64,000 nt of DNA from JAJAZB01 sp964244295 (GTDB taxonomy: Bacteria; Bacteroidota; Bacteroidia; Cytophagales; Spirosomataceae): the NCBI GenBank assembly GCA_964244295.1, contig CAXTIG010000012.1, positions 80,886 to 144,885 on the forward strand, read 5' to 3'. The position numbers were made by a program, and so were the translations under genes. Of this stretch, positions 36,230 through 45,526 are shown one piece after another. The notes beneath the pieces were generated by a model that was given only the letters and a program-made list of their open reading frames with translations, was not told where the DNA came from and did no database searches. Each line of letters opens with the position of its first letter. Positions within the stretch are counted from its first letter, which is position 1.

Positions 36230-39200
36230 ATGAAATTTCTACCGAAACTAGGCGTAGTAAGTTTACTTGTGGCTACGGCATTGGTGGGCATTCAGGCGCG
36301 CCGAATGGCCGAACCGCCAACCTCGCGGATTTTGGTTTTCTCTAAAACCAAAGGATTCTACCACCAGTCGATTCCGGCGGGGGTCGCGGCCCTTCAGAAA
36401 CTGGGTCAGGAAAACAACTTCGGGGTGGACACGACCAAAAACGCGGCGTATTTCGTCGAAGACAGCCTCAAAAACTACCGCGCCGTGGTGTTTCTGAGCA
36501 CAACCGGCAACGTGCTCAACGCCGACCAGCAGGTAGCCCTGGAGCGTTACATTCAGGCCGGGGGCGGGTTTGTGGGTATTCACGCCGCCACCGACACCGA
36601 GTACGACTGGCCCTGGTACAACCAACTCGTCGGGGCGTATTTTGCCAGCCATCCCAAGCAACAGCAGGCGGGGATCGATGTGAAGGACAAGACCCACCCG
36701 GCGACGAGTTTCCTGCCCGACCGCTGGGAGCGCTTCGACGAATGGTACAATTTCAAAAGCATCGACCCCGGCATTAAGGTGCTGGCCAACCTCGACGAAA
36801 CCAGCTACGAAGGCGGCACCAACGGCGACACGCACCCCCACGCCTGGTACCATGACTACGACGGGGGCCGGGCTTTTTACACGGCGGGGGGCCACACCGA
36901 TGCCAGTTTCAGAGAGCCGTTGTTCCTGCGGCACCTGCTGGGCGGCATTACCTACGCGATGGGCGAGGGCAAATCCCTGGATTACTTGAAAGCCTACGCC
37001 CTGAAAACGCCGGAAGAAAACCGGTTTACCAAAACCGTGTTGTCCAACGACCTCAACGAACCGATGGAACTGGCCGTGGCCCCCGATGGACGGGTGTTTT
37101 TTGTGGAACGAGGCGGAAAATTTTACGTGTATGAACCCACCACGCGGAAAACCCGACTGCTGCACGACTTCCCGGTGAAGGCCGTTGAAAAATACCTCAA
37201 CGGATTGCTGGGCATGACCATCGACCCTGATTTTGCCCGGAACAAGTTCCTCTACTTTTTTTACACGACCACTGAAAAAGAGCAGACCAAGCAACTCATC
37301 TCGCGGTTTACGCTCGGGACCGACGGGTTCCTGGATTTAGCTTCTGAAAAGCGAATTATCGAGGTACCGATCGACCTGGAAGTGAGCGCCCACACGGGCG
37401 GTTCGCTGGCCTGGGACCGGCACCGCAACCTGTTTATCTCCACCGGCGACAACACGGTACCGTTTGAATCGAACGGGTTCGCGCCCATCGACACCCGGCC
37501 CGGTCGGCTCACCTTCGATGCCCAACGGTCGGCGGGAAATCCGAACGATTTGCGCGGGAAAATTCTGCGGATTCACGTCGAGGCCGCCGCTTCCGGGAGC
37601 GCGCCCGCCTACACGATTCCGGAAGGTAATTTATTCCCGAAAGGCACACCCGGCACCCGCCCTGAGATTTACGTGATGGGCTGCCGGAATCCCTACCGCA
37701 TTTCGGTCGATCCGGAAACCTCCATTTTGTACTGGGGCGAAATCGGGCCGGATTCGGGCGTGGACGGGCCGCAGGGGCCGCGTGGCTACGACGAGTTCAA
37801 CCAGGCCAAAAAAGCCGGTAACTACGGCTGGCCGTACTTCGTGGGCGACAACAAGCCCTACCACCAGTACGATTTCGCGACGAAGGCCCTCGGACCGTTT
37901 TTCGACGGGAACGCGCCCGGCAACGACTCGCCCCACAACACCGGGGTGAAAACCTTGCCCCCGGCCAGCAAAGCCCTGATTTGGTACCCCTACAACCGTT
38001 CGGAGGAGTTTCCAGGATTGGGTCAGAGCGGTCGTTGCGCCATCGGTGGGCCGGTGTACCACTTCGACGCCAGCTTGAAGTCGACGGTGAAACTGCCTGC
38101 CTACTACGACAAGGCCTTGTTCGTGGCCGACTGGATGCGCAACTGGGTATTCGCCCTGCGGATGGACGAGAATCAAAACTACCAGCGCATGGAACCCTTC
38201 ATGCCGCTCAACGGTGATTTTCGCCGACCCGTCGACATGGAATTCGGTCCCGAAGGCGCGATGTACCTGCTCGAATACGGCTCGGTGTACGGCATCGACA
38301 ACGACGACGCCCGGCTGGTGAAGGTGGAATTTAACCCCGGCAACCGCGCTCCAGTCGCTCAAATCACGGCCAGAGACACCATTGGTATCGCTCCGCTGAA
38401 GGTGGCCTTCAACGGGTCGAAAAGTTATGATTCCGACGAGGAAGACAAACTACGCTACGAATGGCGCTTCGAGGGAACCCTGGTAGCCTCAACGGAAGCG
38501 AACCCGACCCACGTTTTCCCAAAAAACGGCGTTTATAAAACCATTCTGAAAGTTTCCGATCCGTCGGGCAAAAGCGCCACCGACACCTTGCTGATCCGCG
38601 TAGGCAACACGCTGCCTAACGTGGCCATTTCCACGCCGGGCAACCGCACATTTTTCTTCGATAAAACGCCCCTGGCCTACTCGGTTGTCGTCAGCGATCA
38701 GGAAGACAAAGTCATCGACCCCAAAAAAGTGGCTGTCACGCTCCGGTACATTCCTAAAGTAGCCAGTACGGAAGCGCTGGTGGGTCACCAGACGATGACC
38801 AGTTCGTACAACCTGGGCAAAAACCTGATGGCGGGCAGCGATTGCAAGGCCTGCCATCAACTCGACAAAAAATCGGTCGGTCCGGCCTTCCTCGACGTGG
38901 CCAAAAAGTACCGCGACGATCGGGGTGCCGCGACCCGGCTCGCCAACAAAGTCATCACCGGGGGCGGGGGCGTATGGGGCGAGCACGCCATGAACGCCCA
39001 CCCGCAGTTGTCGAAAGAAGACGCCACCGAAATCGTGAAGTACGTACTGTCGCTGGCCACCAAGCAGGTGGATGTCCGGCTCCCGGCTCGTGGCAGCGTG
39101 GCGCTCAACGGCCACACGGCCAAAGACGAGCAGGCCCGCTACCTGCTCACCGCCTCGTACACCGACCGGGGTGGGGCCATCGCGCCCTTGAGCAGCCGCG

Positions 39201-39589
39201 ACGCGTTGGTGTTGCGACCAGCCAGGGTGCAGGCCGAAGAGGCCGACGTGCTGTACAAACTGGCCAGACAAGGCAACCGGCTGGGGGCGATTCAAAACGG
39301 CGCGCGGTTCGTGCTGAAAAACATCGATTTGAACGGCATCCGCCAGTTGACGTACCGGTATTCATCGAAAGACCAGGCCGCGACCATCGAAGTCCACACC
39401 GATTCGCCGAAAGGGCCGGTGGTCAGTACCCTTGATTTCACGGCGACGGGCGGTTGGGACAACTTCGAGGAACGCACGGTGCCCCTTCAAAATCCCGGTG
39501 GTCAGCACGATTTGTACTTTGTGTTTGTCAAAAAAGAAGCGCCCTTCAACCACCTGGCCTCGCTGGATTGGGTTCAATTCGCGAACTAA
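36230..39589 (+). CDS. Fusion: ThuA domain, PQQ-type sugar dehydrogenase, PKD, cytochrome c, CBM6-like
   Basis: About 1119 residues from ATG 36230. Order: signal peptide; ThuA (about 30-240, RILVFSKTKGFYHQSI, GFVGIHAATDTEYDWPWY); glucose/sorbosone dehydrogenase-like propeller (about 260-700, MELAVAPDGRVFFVERGGK, LRGKILRIHV, GNYGWPYF); PKD (about 705-795, APLKVAFNGSKSYDSD); class I cytochrome c with heme motif CKACH (about 872-876) and Met in the distal part; CBM6-like end (VQAEEADVL to LASLDWVQF). It should be a secreted sugar oxidase-type protein passing electrons to its own heme. The start TTG 36224 is possible. Confidence 0.9.
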   Translation: MKFLPKLGVVSLLVATALVGIQARRMAEPPTSRILVFSKTKGFYHQSIPAGVAALQKLGQENNFGVDTTKNAAYFVEDSLKNYRAVVFLSTTGNVLNADQQVALERYIQAGGGFVGIHAATDTEYDWPWYNQLVGAYFASHPKQQQAGIDVKDKTHPATSFLPDRWERFDEWYNFKSIDPGIKVLANLDETSYEGGTNGDTHPHAWYHDYDGGRAFYTAGGHTDASFREPLFLRHLLGGITYAMGEGKSLDYLKAYALKTPEENRFTKTVLSNDLNEPMELAVAPDGRVFFVERGGKFYVYEPTTRKTRLLHDFPVKAVEKYLNGLLGMTIDPDFARNKFLYFFYTTTEKEQTKQLISRFTLGTDGFLDLASEKRIIEVPIDLEVSAHTGGSLAWDRHRNLFISTGDNTVPFESNGFAPIDTRPGRLTFDAQRSAGNPNDLRGKILRIHVEAAASGSAPAYTIPEGNLFPKGTPGTRPEIYVMGCRNPYRISVDPETSILYWGEIGPDSGVDGPQGPRGYDEFNQAKKAGNYGWPYFVGDNKPYHQYDFATKALGPFFDGNAPGNDSPHNTGVKTLPPASKALIWYPYNRSEEFPGLGQSGRCAIGGPVYHFDASLKSTVKLPAYYDKALFVADWMRNWVFALRMDENQNYQRMEPFMPLNGDFRRPVDMEFGPEGAMYLLEYGSVYGIDNDDARLVKVEFNPGNRAPVAQITARDTIGIAPLKVAFNGSKSYDSDEEDKLRYEWRFEGTLVASTEANPTHVFPKNGVYKTILKVSDPSGKSATDTLLIRVGNTLPNVAISTPGNRTFFFDKTPLAYSVVVSDQEDKVIDPKKVAVTLRYIPKVASTEALVGHQTMTSSYNLGKNLMAGSDCKACHQLDKKSVGPAFLDVAKKYRDDRGAATRLANKVITGGGGVWGEHAMNAHPQLSKEDATEIVKYVLSLATKQVDVRLPARGSVALNGHTAKDEQARYLLTASYTDRGGAIAPLSSRDALVLRPARVQAEEADVLYKLARQGNRLGAIQNGARFVLKNIDLNGIRQLTYRYSSKDQAATIEVHTDSPKGPVVSTLDFTATGGWDNFEERTVPLQNPGGQHDLYFVFVKKEAPFNHLASLDWVQFAN

Positions 39590-39637
39590 CCGGGACCGAA
39601 ATGCAGGACTCACCCTTTATTTTTAACCGTAAACCCT

Positions 39638-40528
39638 ATGAAAAAACCTGAATCGCGCCGTGGTGCCTTGAAAAAATTAGCTGCCACCGCGCTGTTGACT
39701 CCCGTCGGAGTCGCCCTTTCCACCCGGATTGAAGCCGCCGAAGCCTTGCTCGACGATAAACTGAAGGGTAAGATTAACCACTCCGTGTGCCGGTGGTGCT
39801 ACAACCAGATTCCGCTCGATGACCTCTGCAAGGCCGCCAAAGCGATGGGCATCGCCTCGATTGACCTCGTCGGTCCCGACGAGTGGCCCACGCTCAAAAA
39901 ATACGGCCTCGTGGCGGGGCTGGCCCAGGGAGCGGGGAAAGGCATCGGCCAGGGCTTCAACAACCCCGCCTACCACGACGAGCTGGTGAAAAGCTACGAA
40001 GAGGTGATTCCGAAAGTGGCAGCGGCGGGGTACTCGCAGATCATCTGTTTCTCCGGCAATCGCAACGGCATGGCCGACGACAAAGGCCTGGAAAACTGCG
40101 CCGTGGGCCTCAAACGACTCATGCCCACCGCCGAAAAGCATAAGGTCACGATGGTGATGGAACTGCTCAACAGCAAAGTCAATCACAAGGATTATATGTG
40201 CGATCACACGGCCTGGGGCGCGGATTTGTGCAAAGCCGTCGGCTCGGAGCGCTTTAAACTCCTGTACGACATTTACCATATGCAAATCATGGAAGGCGAC
40301 GTCATTGCGACCATCCGCAAATTCAAGGAGTACATTTCGCACTACCACACGGGTGGGGTACCGGGGCGCAACGAAATCGACGACACGCAGGAATTGTACT
40401 ACCCTGCCATCATGAAGGCCATCGTTGAAACCGGTTTCAAAGGCTACGTGGCCCAGGAATTCATCCCCAAACGGGAGGACAAACTGGCCTCATTGAAGCA
40501 AGGGGTGGAGATTTGCGACGTGGGGTAG
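39638..40528 (+). CDS. Hydroxypyruvate isomerase-like TIM barrel with a Tat-type signal
   Basis: 296 residues. The N-terminus has a twin-arginine start (SRRGALKKLAATALLTPVG), so the protein is probably exported folded. The barrel has the sugar-isomerase/Hyi pattern: a metal-site Glu in MVMELLN, an Asp in LLYDIYHMQ, and a Glu in VAQEFIP. CRWCYNQIPLDDLCKAAKAMG starts the first strand-helix unit. The family isomerises sugars or hydroxypyruvate; here the substrate is not known. It follows the ThuA fusion gene by 48 bases and is probably co-transcribed. Confidence 0.85.
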   Translation: MKKPESRRGALKKLAATALLTPVGVALSTRIEAAEALLDDKLKGKINHSVCRWCYNQIPLDDLCKAAKAMGIASIDLVGPDEWPTLKKYGLVAGLAQGAGKGIGQGFNNPAYHDELVKSYEEVIPKVAAAGYSQIICFSGNRNGMADDKGLENCAVGLKRLMPTAEKHKVTMVMELLNSKVNHKDYMCDHTAWGADLCKAVGSERFKLLYDIYHMQIMEGDVIATIRKFKEYISHYHTGGVPGRNEIDDTQELYYPAIMKAIVETGFKGYVAQEFIPKREDKLASLKQGVEICDVG

Positions 40529-40584
40529 CGTTTACGCGCTTCGGCCCAGCGTATCCACGAGTACAAATGAAACGAGGCTGTCTA

Positions 40585-40952
40585 CCTCCGCTGACCGTCA
40601 GCTAACCCTGGATGTAGCCCCCGACGACGACGAACCCAGCGAGGACGCCGCCGAAAACCCTACCGCCACGTCTACCGCAACGAAAAAAGTGAAATTCAAG
40701 CCCATTACTCCAGCGACGAGGGCCTCGAACACATCGAATACCTCAGCCTGGATTGCCAAAACGCCGGCGGCCCCTGGTTGAGCGCCGTGGACCTGAAAAT
40801 CGATATAAAAAGGCGACGTGTTGCTTGATGGGAAGAAAACAGGCGAATTCTGGGACGTAACCCTGCGGAGCGAAGCCCGCCCGCTACGGCTGAAAATTCG
40901 GAACATTGCCGGGGATGAGAGTATCATCGGGTTGGGCGTGCTGGAAGCCTGA
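40585..40952 (+). pseudogene. Decayed gene with two frameshifts, function unknown
   Basis: Three pieces in different frames read as one acidic protein: LSTSADRQLTLDVAPDDDEP (frame 1), then YRHVYRNEKSEIQAHYSSDE onward (frame 2), then VLLDGKKTGEFWDVTLRSEA ending LGVLEA and TGA 40950-40952 (frame 3). The breaks are near 40660 and in the A run at 40806-40811. The pieces abut without extra sequence, as expected of a once-continuous gene. No family is recognised, and minus-strand frames here look like noise. The start cannot be placed. Confidence 0.5.
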
Positions 40953-41226
40953 GAGCGGGTTGAGTTAACGCAAAATGTCGGGAATCGTCATACTGCGGCA
41001 CGACGAAATCTGGTCTTTTTCCGTAATTCAATCCGCTTTGAACTGATGGTATTCATATTGGAAAGACATCAGGTCCGCGTGATATCAGTTCTTGACCAAA
41101 GTATCTGGGGTAGGAGCGGTATGGTTGTGAGCGCTCAGGGGGTATTTTCCCTGTATTTGAGTTCGTGCCTTGCAAAGGCAGGGGAGGCTACTGAATTTAG
41201 TGGTCTCATCATTTCCCAATCCGCTC
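40953..41226. other. Region without a gene
   Basis: Between the decayed gene and the secreted protein at 41227. A plus-strand frame at 41046 has no protein-like features and overlaps the next gene in another frame. I see no clear promoter or repeat. Confidence 0.4.
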
Positions 41227-42498
41227 ATGCGACTTTTTTACTTGCTGGTGGCCCTTTTTTCGGGCATTGCCTCGTTCGCCCAGATTACTGAAAACAAGGG
41301 CATTACTTCAACTGATGAGTCCGTCAACGCCGTTCAACGGGCATTTTTCCGCAAAAACTTTCGGGATTTTTCCAAGTTGGCGGCGTTTTCGGGCACCCCC
41401 CTCAATCAACTCATCGTCTCGCTCTCCGACCAGTCGGTCGAAGTAAATACGCTGTTCGGTCCGAAGGATTACCGGCCCTTGGTGCGGGTCGGACTACACG
41501 GGAAAGCGGCATTAGCCGAAGATTTCGCCCCGCTTTTTAAAGAGCAAGCCCTAGGCACTGACCTGGAGGTTGGCGGACGGATTTACTTCGACTTGTATTC
41601 GCCAGCTTTTACCAAATACTCCCGTCAATTTTTTAAAAAGACGGACAATGCAAAAATTGCTTTCATCCGTCAGCGAGCAGCCAATGAAGTGATCAGGCAG
41701 TGGAAGTCGATTCAGGCGCAGAAGGTAATGGTGAATAGTCAACGTCCTTCTTCCCCGGCGAAGGGGAGTTTCGATGATCTTGACTACGCGAAGGATTCAC
41801 TCCAGAAACTCGAAGATGACTTCGATGAGTATAAAATGAAAACCCTGGTGGCAGCGGAGGACGAAATTGAATGGTCGACGCGGCGGTATTTCTGGGCTTT
41901 TCTGGAGGGAAATCTCACGTCGAGCCGGGCCAATGTCTACGTCCCTGCCCAGTTAAAAGGCGAGAGCAGAAACATTGCGGGCCAAAACCTGAGTGTCACC
42001 CTCAATAGTACGTCGGTGTACAACGCAGCCCGGTTTGGTGCGTGGGGTATCTGGGGTCGCTATTCGGTAAAGTGGAACAACTCCGTCTTTGACCAGAAGC
42101 GGTTGAGAACCAGTACGATGGTAGCCGGAAGTGACAGTGATGGGAACCCTATCACGTTGCTGGAAACCGACGAGGTGCTCACGGGTAACAATAAGGAAGC
42201 CGTGTTGCACACGGTCTATCTCCAGGCGCTCGCCCTCTCGAAAAAGCGGGACTGGGGGCTTGAAGCGCACGTTGAACACACGTACAATGCGCTGAAGGAA
42301 CAACACCAAACGGTCCCGGGAATCGGCGTAATTATTCCAACCCTCAACGACGACGAGGGTAATTCCCGCACCAACCTCGTCATTTTTCTTAACCTGACGG
42401 ACTTTTTCAACCGTGGCGACAACGCAAATTATCCCACCCGCTGGTCTCGGCGAGTCGTGGGACTAAAGGTTGGATTGCCCTTCGCTTTACCAAAATAA
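41227..42498 (+). CDS. Secreted protein of unknown function
   Basis: 423 residues. ATG 41227 gives a good signal peptide (MRLFYLLVALFSGIASFAQ); earlier starts do not. The mature part is mixed, with a charged helical section near 170-220 (DDLDYAKDSLQKLEDDFDEY). The second half has alternating strands ending in WSRRVVGLKVGLPFALPK, which could be the last strand of an outer-membrane barrel. I do not recognise the family. It is isolated between a decayed gene and the tRNA. Confidence 0.7.
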   Translation: MRLFYLLVALFSGIASFAQITENKGITSTDESVNAVQRAFFRKNFRDFSKLAAFSGTPLNQLIVSLSDQSVEVNTLFGPKDYRPLVRVGLHGKAALAEDFAPLFKEQALGTDLEVGGRIYFDLYSPAFTKYSRQFFKKTDNAKIAFIRQRAANEVIRQWKSIQAQKVMVNSQRPSSPAKGSFDDLDYAKDSLQKLEDDFDEYKMKTLVAAEDEIEWSTRRYFWAFLEGNLTSSRANVYVPAQLKGESRNIAGQNLSVTLNSTSVYNAARFGAWGIWGRYSVKWNNSVFDQKRLRTSTMVAGSDSDGNPITLLETDEVLTGNNKEAVLHTVYLQALALSKKRDWGLEAHVEHTYNALKEQHQTVPGIGVIIPTLNDDEGNSRTNLVIFLNLTDFFNRGDNANYPTRWSRRVVGLKVGLPFALPK

Positions 42499-42691
42499 AC
42501 TAAATTGACTTGCTTGATAGCTGGAAATCAAAGTATTGACCTTTTACAAAAAGTCCGTAGGCTTCAAAACCTGTGAAATCTTTGTTGTGGTAAGTATTTT
42601 TTGGAGGCGCGAAGAAATGGGGCGTCAAGATCATCAGAAAGGAGCGCGATAATTCCTCTCAGCGTTTCAAATAGCATTTTGGAAAACAAAA

Positions 42692-42719
42692 AAGGGTTAC
42701 GATTCATATCGTAACCCTT
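42692..42719 (-). terminator. Rho-independent terminator for tRNA-Ala
   Basis: A perfect 12-base stem (AAGGGTTACGAT / ATCGTAACCCTT) with a 4-base loop; on the minus strand it is followed by TTTTTTG. It starts 12 bases after the tRNA 3' end. Confidence 0.92.
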
Positions 42720-42731
42720 CGATTTTCACCG

Positions 42732-42805
<74 letters not shown>

Positions 42806-42816
42806 GTTGAGGAGTG

Positions 42817-42850
42817 CAAAAGTAGCCGCCCAAGCGCATTTGTCAAGCCT
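42817..42850 (-). promoter_or_regulatory. Promoter of tRNA-Ala
   Basis: On the minus strand TACTTTTG (42817-42824) matches the -7 consensus TAnnTTTG, and TTGAC lies about 20 bases upstream near 42840-42845, close to the -33 element. The tRNA begins 11 bases after the -7 box. Confidence 0.8.
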
Positions 42851-42862
42851 GATGCCAAAAAA

Positions 42863-43324
42863 TTATTTCTCCCGCACAAACTGAATGTAATCGGTGACGG
42901 GCATCACGGGTACCAGTTTCCGGCTGCGCAGTTCTTCCACCAACTGTCCCCGGTGGTACGTATCGTGGTTGATGAGGTGCGCCAGGATGTCACGCAGGGG
43001 CGTTTCGTAGGCTTCACCTTCTGAATTGTGGTAAGCAATGACCTCATCGAACTGTTCCTCCGAACGAGTCTGTAAAAAAGCCGCCCAGCGCTCGGCTAGT
43101 TGGCGATGGATTTGACCGCATTCCCACAAATCACGGCGCTCCCAAAGCGGGAAATAGCGTTCGTCGAGTTGCACTCGGCTCAGCCAGCTTTGTTGAGCGG
43201 CCAGGATGTGTGAAAATAAATCAAGGCAACGCCCGTCGGGGTAGCGGGGTTCTCCCAGGGCGTCGAGAATGCGCTCGTTGGCCCAGCGCTCGTAGGCAAA
43301 TAGCTTGACGAAGTATTCTTTCAT
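42863..43324 (-). CDS. DinB-family protein
   Basis: 153 residues. DinB four-helix-bundle marks: YERWANERILDALG in helix 1, LFSHILAAQQSWLSR with the first metal His, and HLINHDTYHRGQLVEELR with the other two His. The family binds a metal ion and often acts as a thiol-dependent S-transferase or damage-inducible protein; the substrate is usually unknown. It stands alone after the tRNA. Confidence 0.92.
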   Translation of the reverse strand: MKEYFVKLFAYERWANERILDALGEPRYPDGRCLDLFSHILAAQQSWLSRVQLDERYFPLWERRDLWECGQIHRQLAERWAAFLQTRSEEQFDEVIAYHNSEGEAYETPLRDILAHLINHDTYHRGQLVEELRSRKLVPVMPVTDYIQFVREK

Positions 43325-43499
43325 GAAAAATGAAGGGGGGAATTGTCTCGAAAGCCAACGCGGGTTCTACAAAAAACGTTGACTTTGCCGAAAAAAGCCC
43401 CGATGTTTGACCGAAAAATTACTCTACTGAACTAGTAGGCTGACCAGGGAGTTTCCCTCCCGTCTCAACAGTTCAACAATTCTAATCCCAACAATTCCT

Positions 43500-44135
43500 A
43501 TGTCACTCCGACTTGGCGACATTGCCCCCGATTTCGAGGCCGACAGCACGCAGGGCCACCTCCACTTTCACGAATGGCTCGGCGATAGCTGGGGGATGCT
43601 GTTTTCACACCCCGCCGATTTTACGCCCGTGTGCACGACCGAATTAGGCCGCACGGCGCTGTTGAAAGACGAGTTTGCCAAACGCAACGTGAAGGTAATC
43701 GCCGTGAGCGTGGACGACCTCGAGTCGCACAACCGCTGGACGCCCGACATCAAGGAGGTGACCGGCAGCGAGGTGAATTTCCCGCTCATTGCCGACTCCG
43801 ATCGTAAAATCGCCGAACTCTACGACATGATTCATCCCAACGCCAGCGAAAAAACTACGGTGCGCTCGGTGTTCGTGATCGGCCCCGATAAGAAAATCAA
43901 GCTGACGCTGACGTACCCCGCCTCGACGGGTCGGAATTTCAACGAGTTGCTGCGCGTCATCGACTCGCTCCAACTTACGGCCAATTACCAGGTCGCCACG
44001 CCCGCCGACTGGCAGGATGGTGAGGACGTGATCGTGACGCCCGCCGTGCCCAACGAAGGCATCGAACAAAAATTCCCGAAGGGCGTCAACTACGTGAAAC
44101 CGTATCTCCGCGTGACACCCCAGCCGAATAAATAA
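43500..44135 (+). CDS. Peroxiredoxin, 1-Cys (Prx6) type
   Basis: 211 residues. The peroxidatic Cys is in PADFTPVCTTELG (about residue 45), with the partner Arg in TTVRSVFVIGPDKK. The long C-terminal domain (NYQVATPADWQDGEDVIVTP, GVNYVKPYLRVTPQP) is that of Prx6-type enzymes, which lack a resolving Cys. It reduces hydrogen peroxide and organic peroxides in the cytoplasm. It is monocistronic, with a palindromic element just after the stop. Confidence 0.95.
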   Translation: MSLRLGDIAPDFEADSTQGHLHFHEWLGDSWGMLFSHPADFTPVCTTELGRTALLKDEFAKRNVKVIAVSVDDLESHNRWTPDIKEVTGSEVNFPLIADSDRKIAELYDMIHPNASEKTTVRSVFVIGPDKKIKLTLTYPASTGRNFNELLRVIDSLQLTANYQVATPADWQDGEDVIVTPAVPNEGIEQKFPKGVNYVKPYLRVTPQPNK

Positions 44136-44159
44136 GGGGAAGAGTTACAGCCTAAAAGC

Positions 44160-44209
44160 GGAGGTCATCCTGAGCGGAGTCGAAGCGGACGCCGTGCGGG
44201 ATGACCTCC
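44160..44209. repeat. Palindromic element, GTCATCC family (copy 7, short)
   Basis: Short arms GGAGGTCATCC (44160-44170) and GGATGACCTCC (44199-44209) with a 28-base centre that still holds GAGCGGAGTCGAAGCG. It looks like a shortened copy. It lies between the convergent peroxiredoxin and GH43 genes. Confidence 0.8.
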
Positions 44210-44221
44210 ACTTTTTTGCGT

Positions 44222-45265
44222 TTACCGCCCCGAAGGCCGCGTTAGTTCAAACCCGGTCGGGAGCGGGTCGCCAAAGACGGGCATACCCTCGGCGGTAAAC
44301 GTGAAGGGCTGCATCCGGGGCGAACGCTGCCCGCCACAGCCTTGCCCCGGCTCCGGGTTGGCGTGGTAGAGAATCCAGTCCTGCCGACCGTTGGGCGATT
44401 TAAAAAAGGAGTTGTGCCCGGCGGCATGGGTACCGTTCACGCCGTTGGCCCAAAACACCGGTCGGGGGTGCTTTACCCAGGAGGCCGGATTCATCAAATC
44501 GGCATTGGCTTCGGCGCTGACCACGCCCAGGGCGTAGAAATCGGTCCAGCAGCCGCTGGCCGAAAACACCACGTGGAGTTTGCCATTGGGGGCTTTCAAA
44601 AACTGCGGTCCTTCGTTGACCAAAACCACGGGTTTGTCGTCGGGGCCGGGTTTGGCAATCAGGCCGTGGTGTTCCCACTCGTAGCGCGGGTCCGCAATGC
44701 GGACCCGTGGCCCTTCGGCGGTCCAGGGGTCCTGCAACCGGCAGAGGTAAATATCCTGCCGTCCGTTTTCGTTGCCTTCCCAGCCCGACCACACCAGGTA
44801 CAACTGCCCCCAGTGCTCAAACACCGACCCGTCGATGGCCCACTTGTCGTCGGGCGTTTTGAGTTGACCTTTCAGTGTCCAGGTGCCCTGAGTAGGATCG
44901 GACGAGGGATTTTCGAGTACGTAGAGGCGGTGGTTGCGGTTCTGCCCGTCGTCGGCGGCGAAGTAGAGGTACCACGCCCCCCGCAAAAAATGCAACTCGG
45001 GTGCCCAGATGTCTTTCGAGTAGGCCCCGGTGGCGGGCGGCGTCCAGATTACTTTTTTTTCGGCCTTGCTCAGGTCGGCCAGGTCGCCCGTTTTCCAGAG
45101 CGTCAGGTTGCGGCCCGTGGTGTGGGTGTAGTAGTAGGATCCGTCTTTGTAAACCGACCAGGGATCCGCCCCGGCGGGCAGTAGGGGGTTGGTGAACGTG
45201 GCTTGGGCAAACGCACCGACACTCACCAGCGCGGTTCCCAAAAGCGAGCAAACGTATTTTTTCAT
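44222..45265 (-). CDS. Glycoside hydrolase family 43 (arabinanase/xylosidase-like), secreted
   Basis: 347 residues with a signal peptide (CSLLGTALVSVGAFAQ). The five-bladed propeller active site is visible: catalytic-base Asp in TNPLLPAGADPW, transition-state Asp in WAIDGSVF, and general-acid Glu in LVNEGPQ. YFAADDGQNRNHRLYV and AGHNSFFKSPNGRQDWILYH are typical of the family. It should cleave arabinose- or xylose-containing plant polysaccharide outside the cytoplasm. It is not in an operon with either Sus cluster, yet fits a polysaccharide-using lifestyle. Confidence 0.9.
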   Translation of the reverse strand: MKKYVCSLLGTALVSVGAFAQATFTNPLLPAGADPWSVYKDGSYYYTHTTGRNLTLWKTGDLADLSKAEKKVIWTPPATGAYSKDIWAPELHFLRGAWYLYFAADDGQNRNHRLYVLENPSSDPTQGTWTLKGQLKTPDDKWAIDGSVFEHWGQLYLVWSGWEGNENGRQDIYLCRLQDPWTAEGPRVRIADPRYEWEHHGLIAKPGPDDKPVVLVNEGPQFLKAPNGKLHVVFSASGCWTDFYALGVVSAEANADLMNPASWVKHPRPVFWANGVNGTHAAGHNSFFKSPNGRQDWILYHANPEPGQGCGGQRSPRMQPFTFTAEGMPVFGDPLPTGFELTRPSGR

Positions 45266-45321
45266 GGATAGGGGGGATTTCTGATCCAGTTAACGAAGCT
45301 GGTTAGTAGCTAATGTTATGC

Positions 45322-45478
45322 AACCCCGCCCTTTAGGGTGAGGCTTCTGGCGACCTCCCTTTCAACAGGCTTTAGCCCTCAACGACCAGAGCAGCAACAA
45401 GGGCTAAAGCCCAGGTCGGTTGGTTTTGGCTCGGCCCCTCTGGAGGGAGGCGTAGCCCCACCCTAAAGGGCGGGGTTT
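45322..45478. repeat. Nested palindrome (CCCCGCCCTTTAGGGTG type)
   Basis: Outer arms 45322-45340 and 45460-45478 are inverted repeats of about 19 bases. An inner palindrome GGCTTTAGCCCT (45368-45379) pairs with AGGGCTAAAGCC (45400-45411). The core CTTTAGGG / CCCTAAAG also appears in the outer arms. Nothing here looks coding. Confidence 0.82.
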
Positions 45479-45526
45479 ATCGAGGATTGCGTAACATCAG
45501 TTAGTAGTTCAAAAAAGTAAGGACGG

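Noticed and set aside
40598..40927. 109-residue minus-strand frame
   Set aside because: The plus strand here gives better protein-like sequence in three joined segments; the minus frame looks like its shadow.
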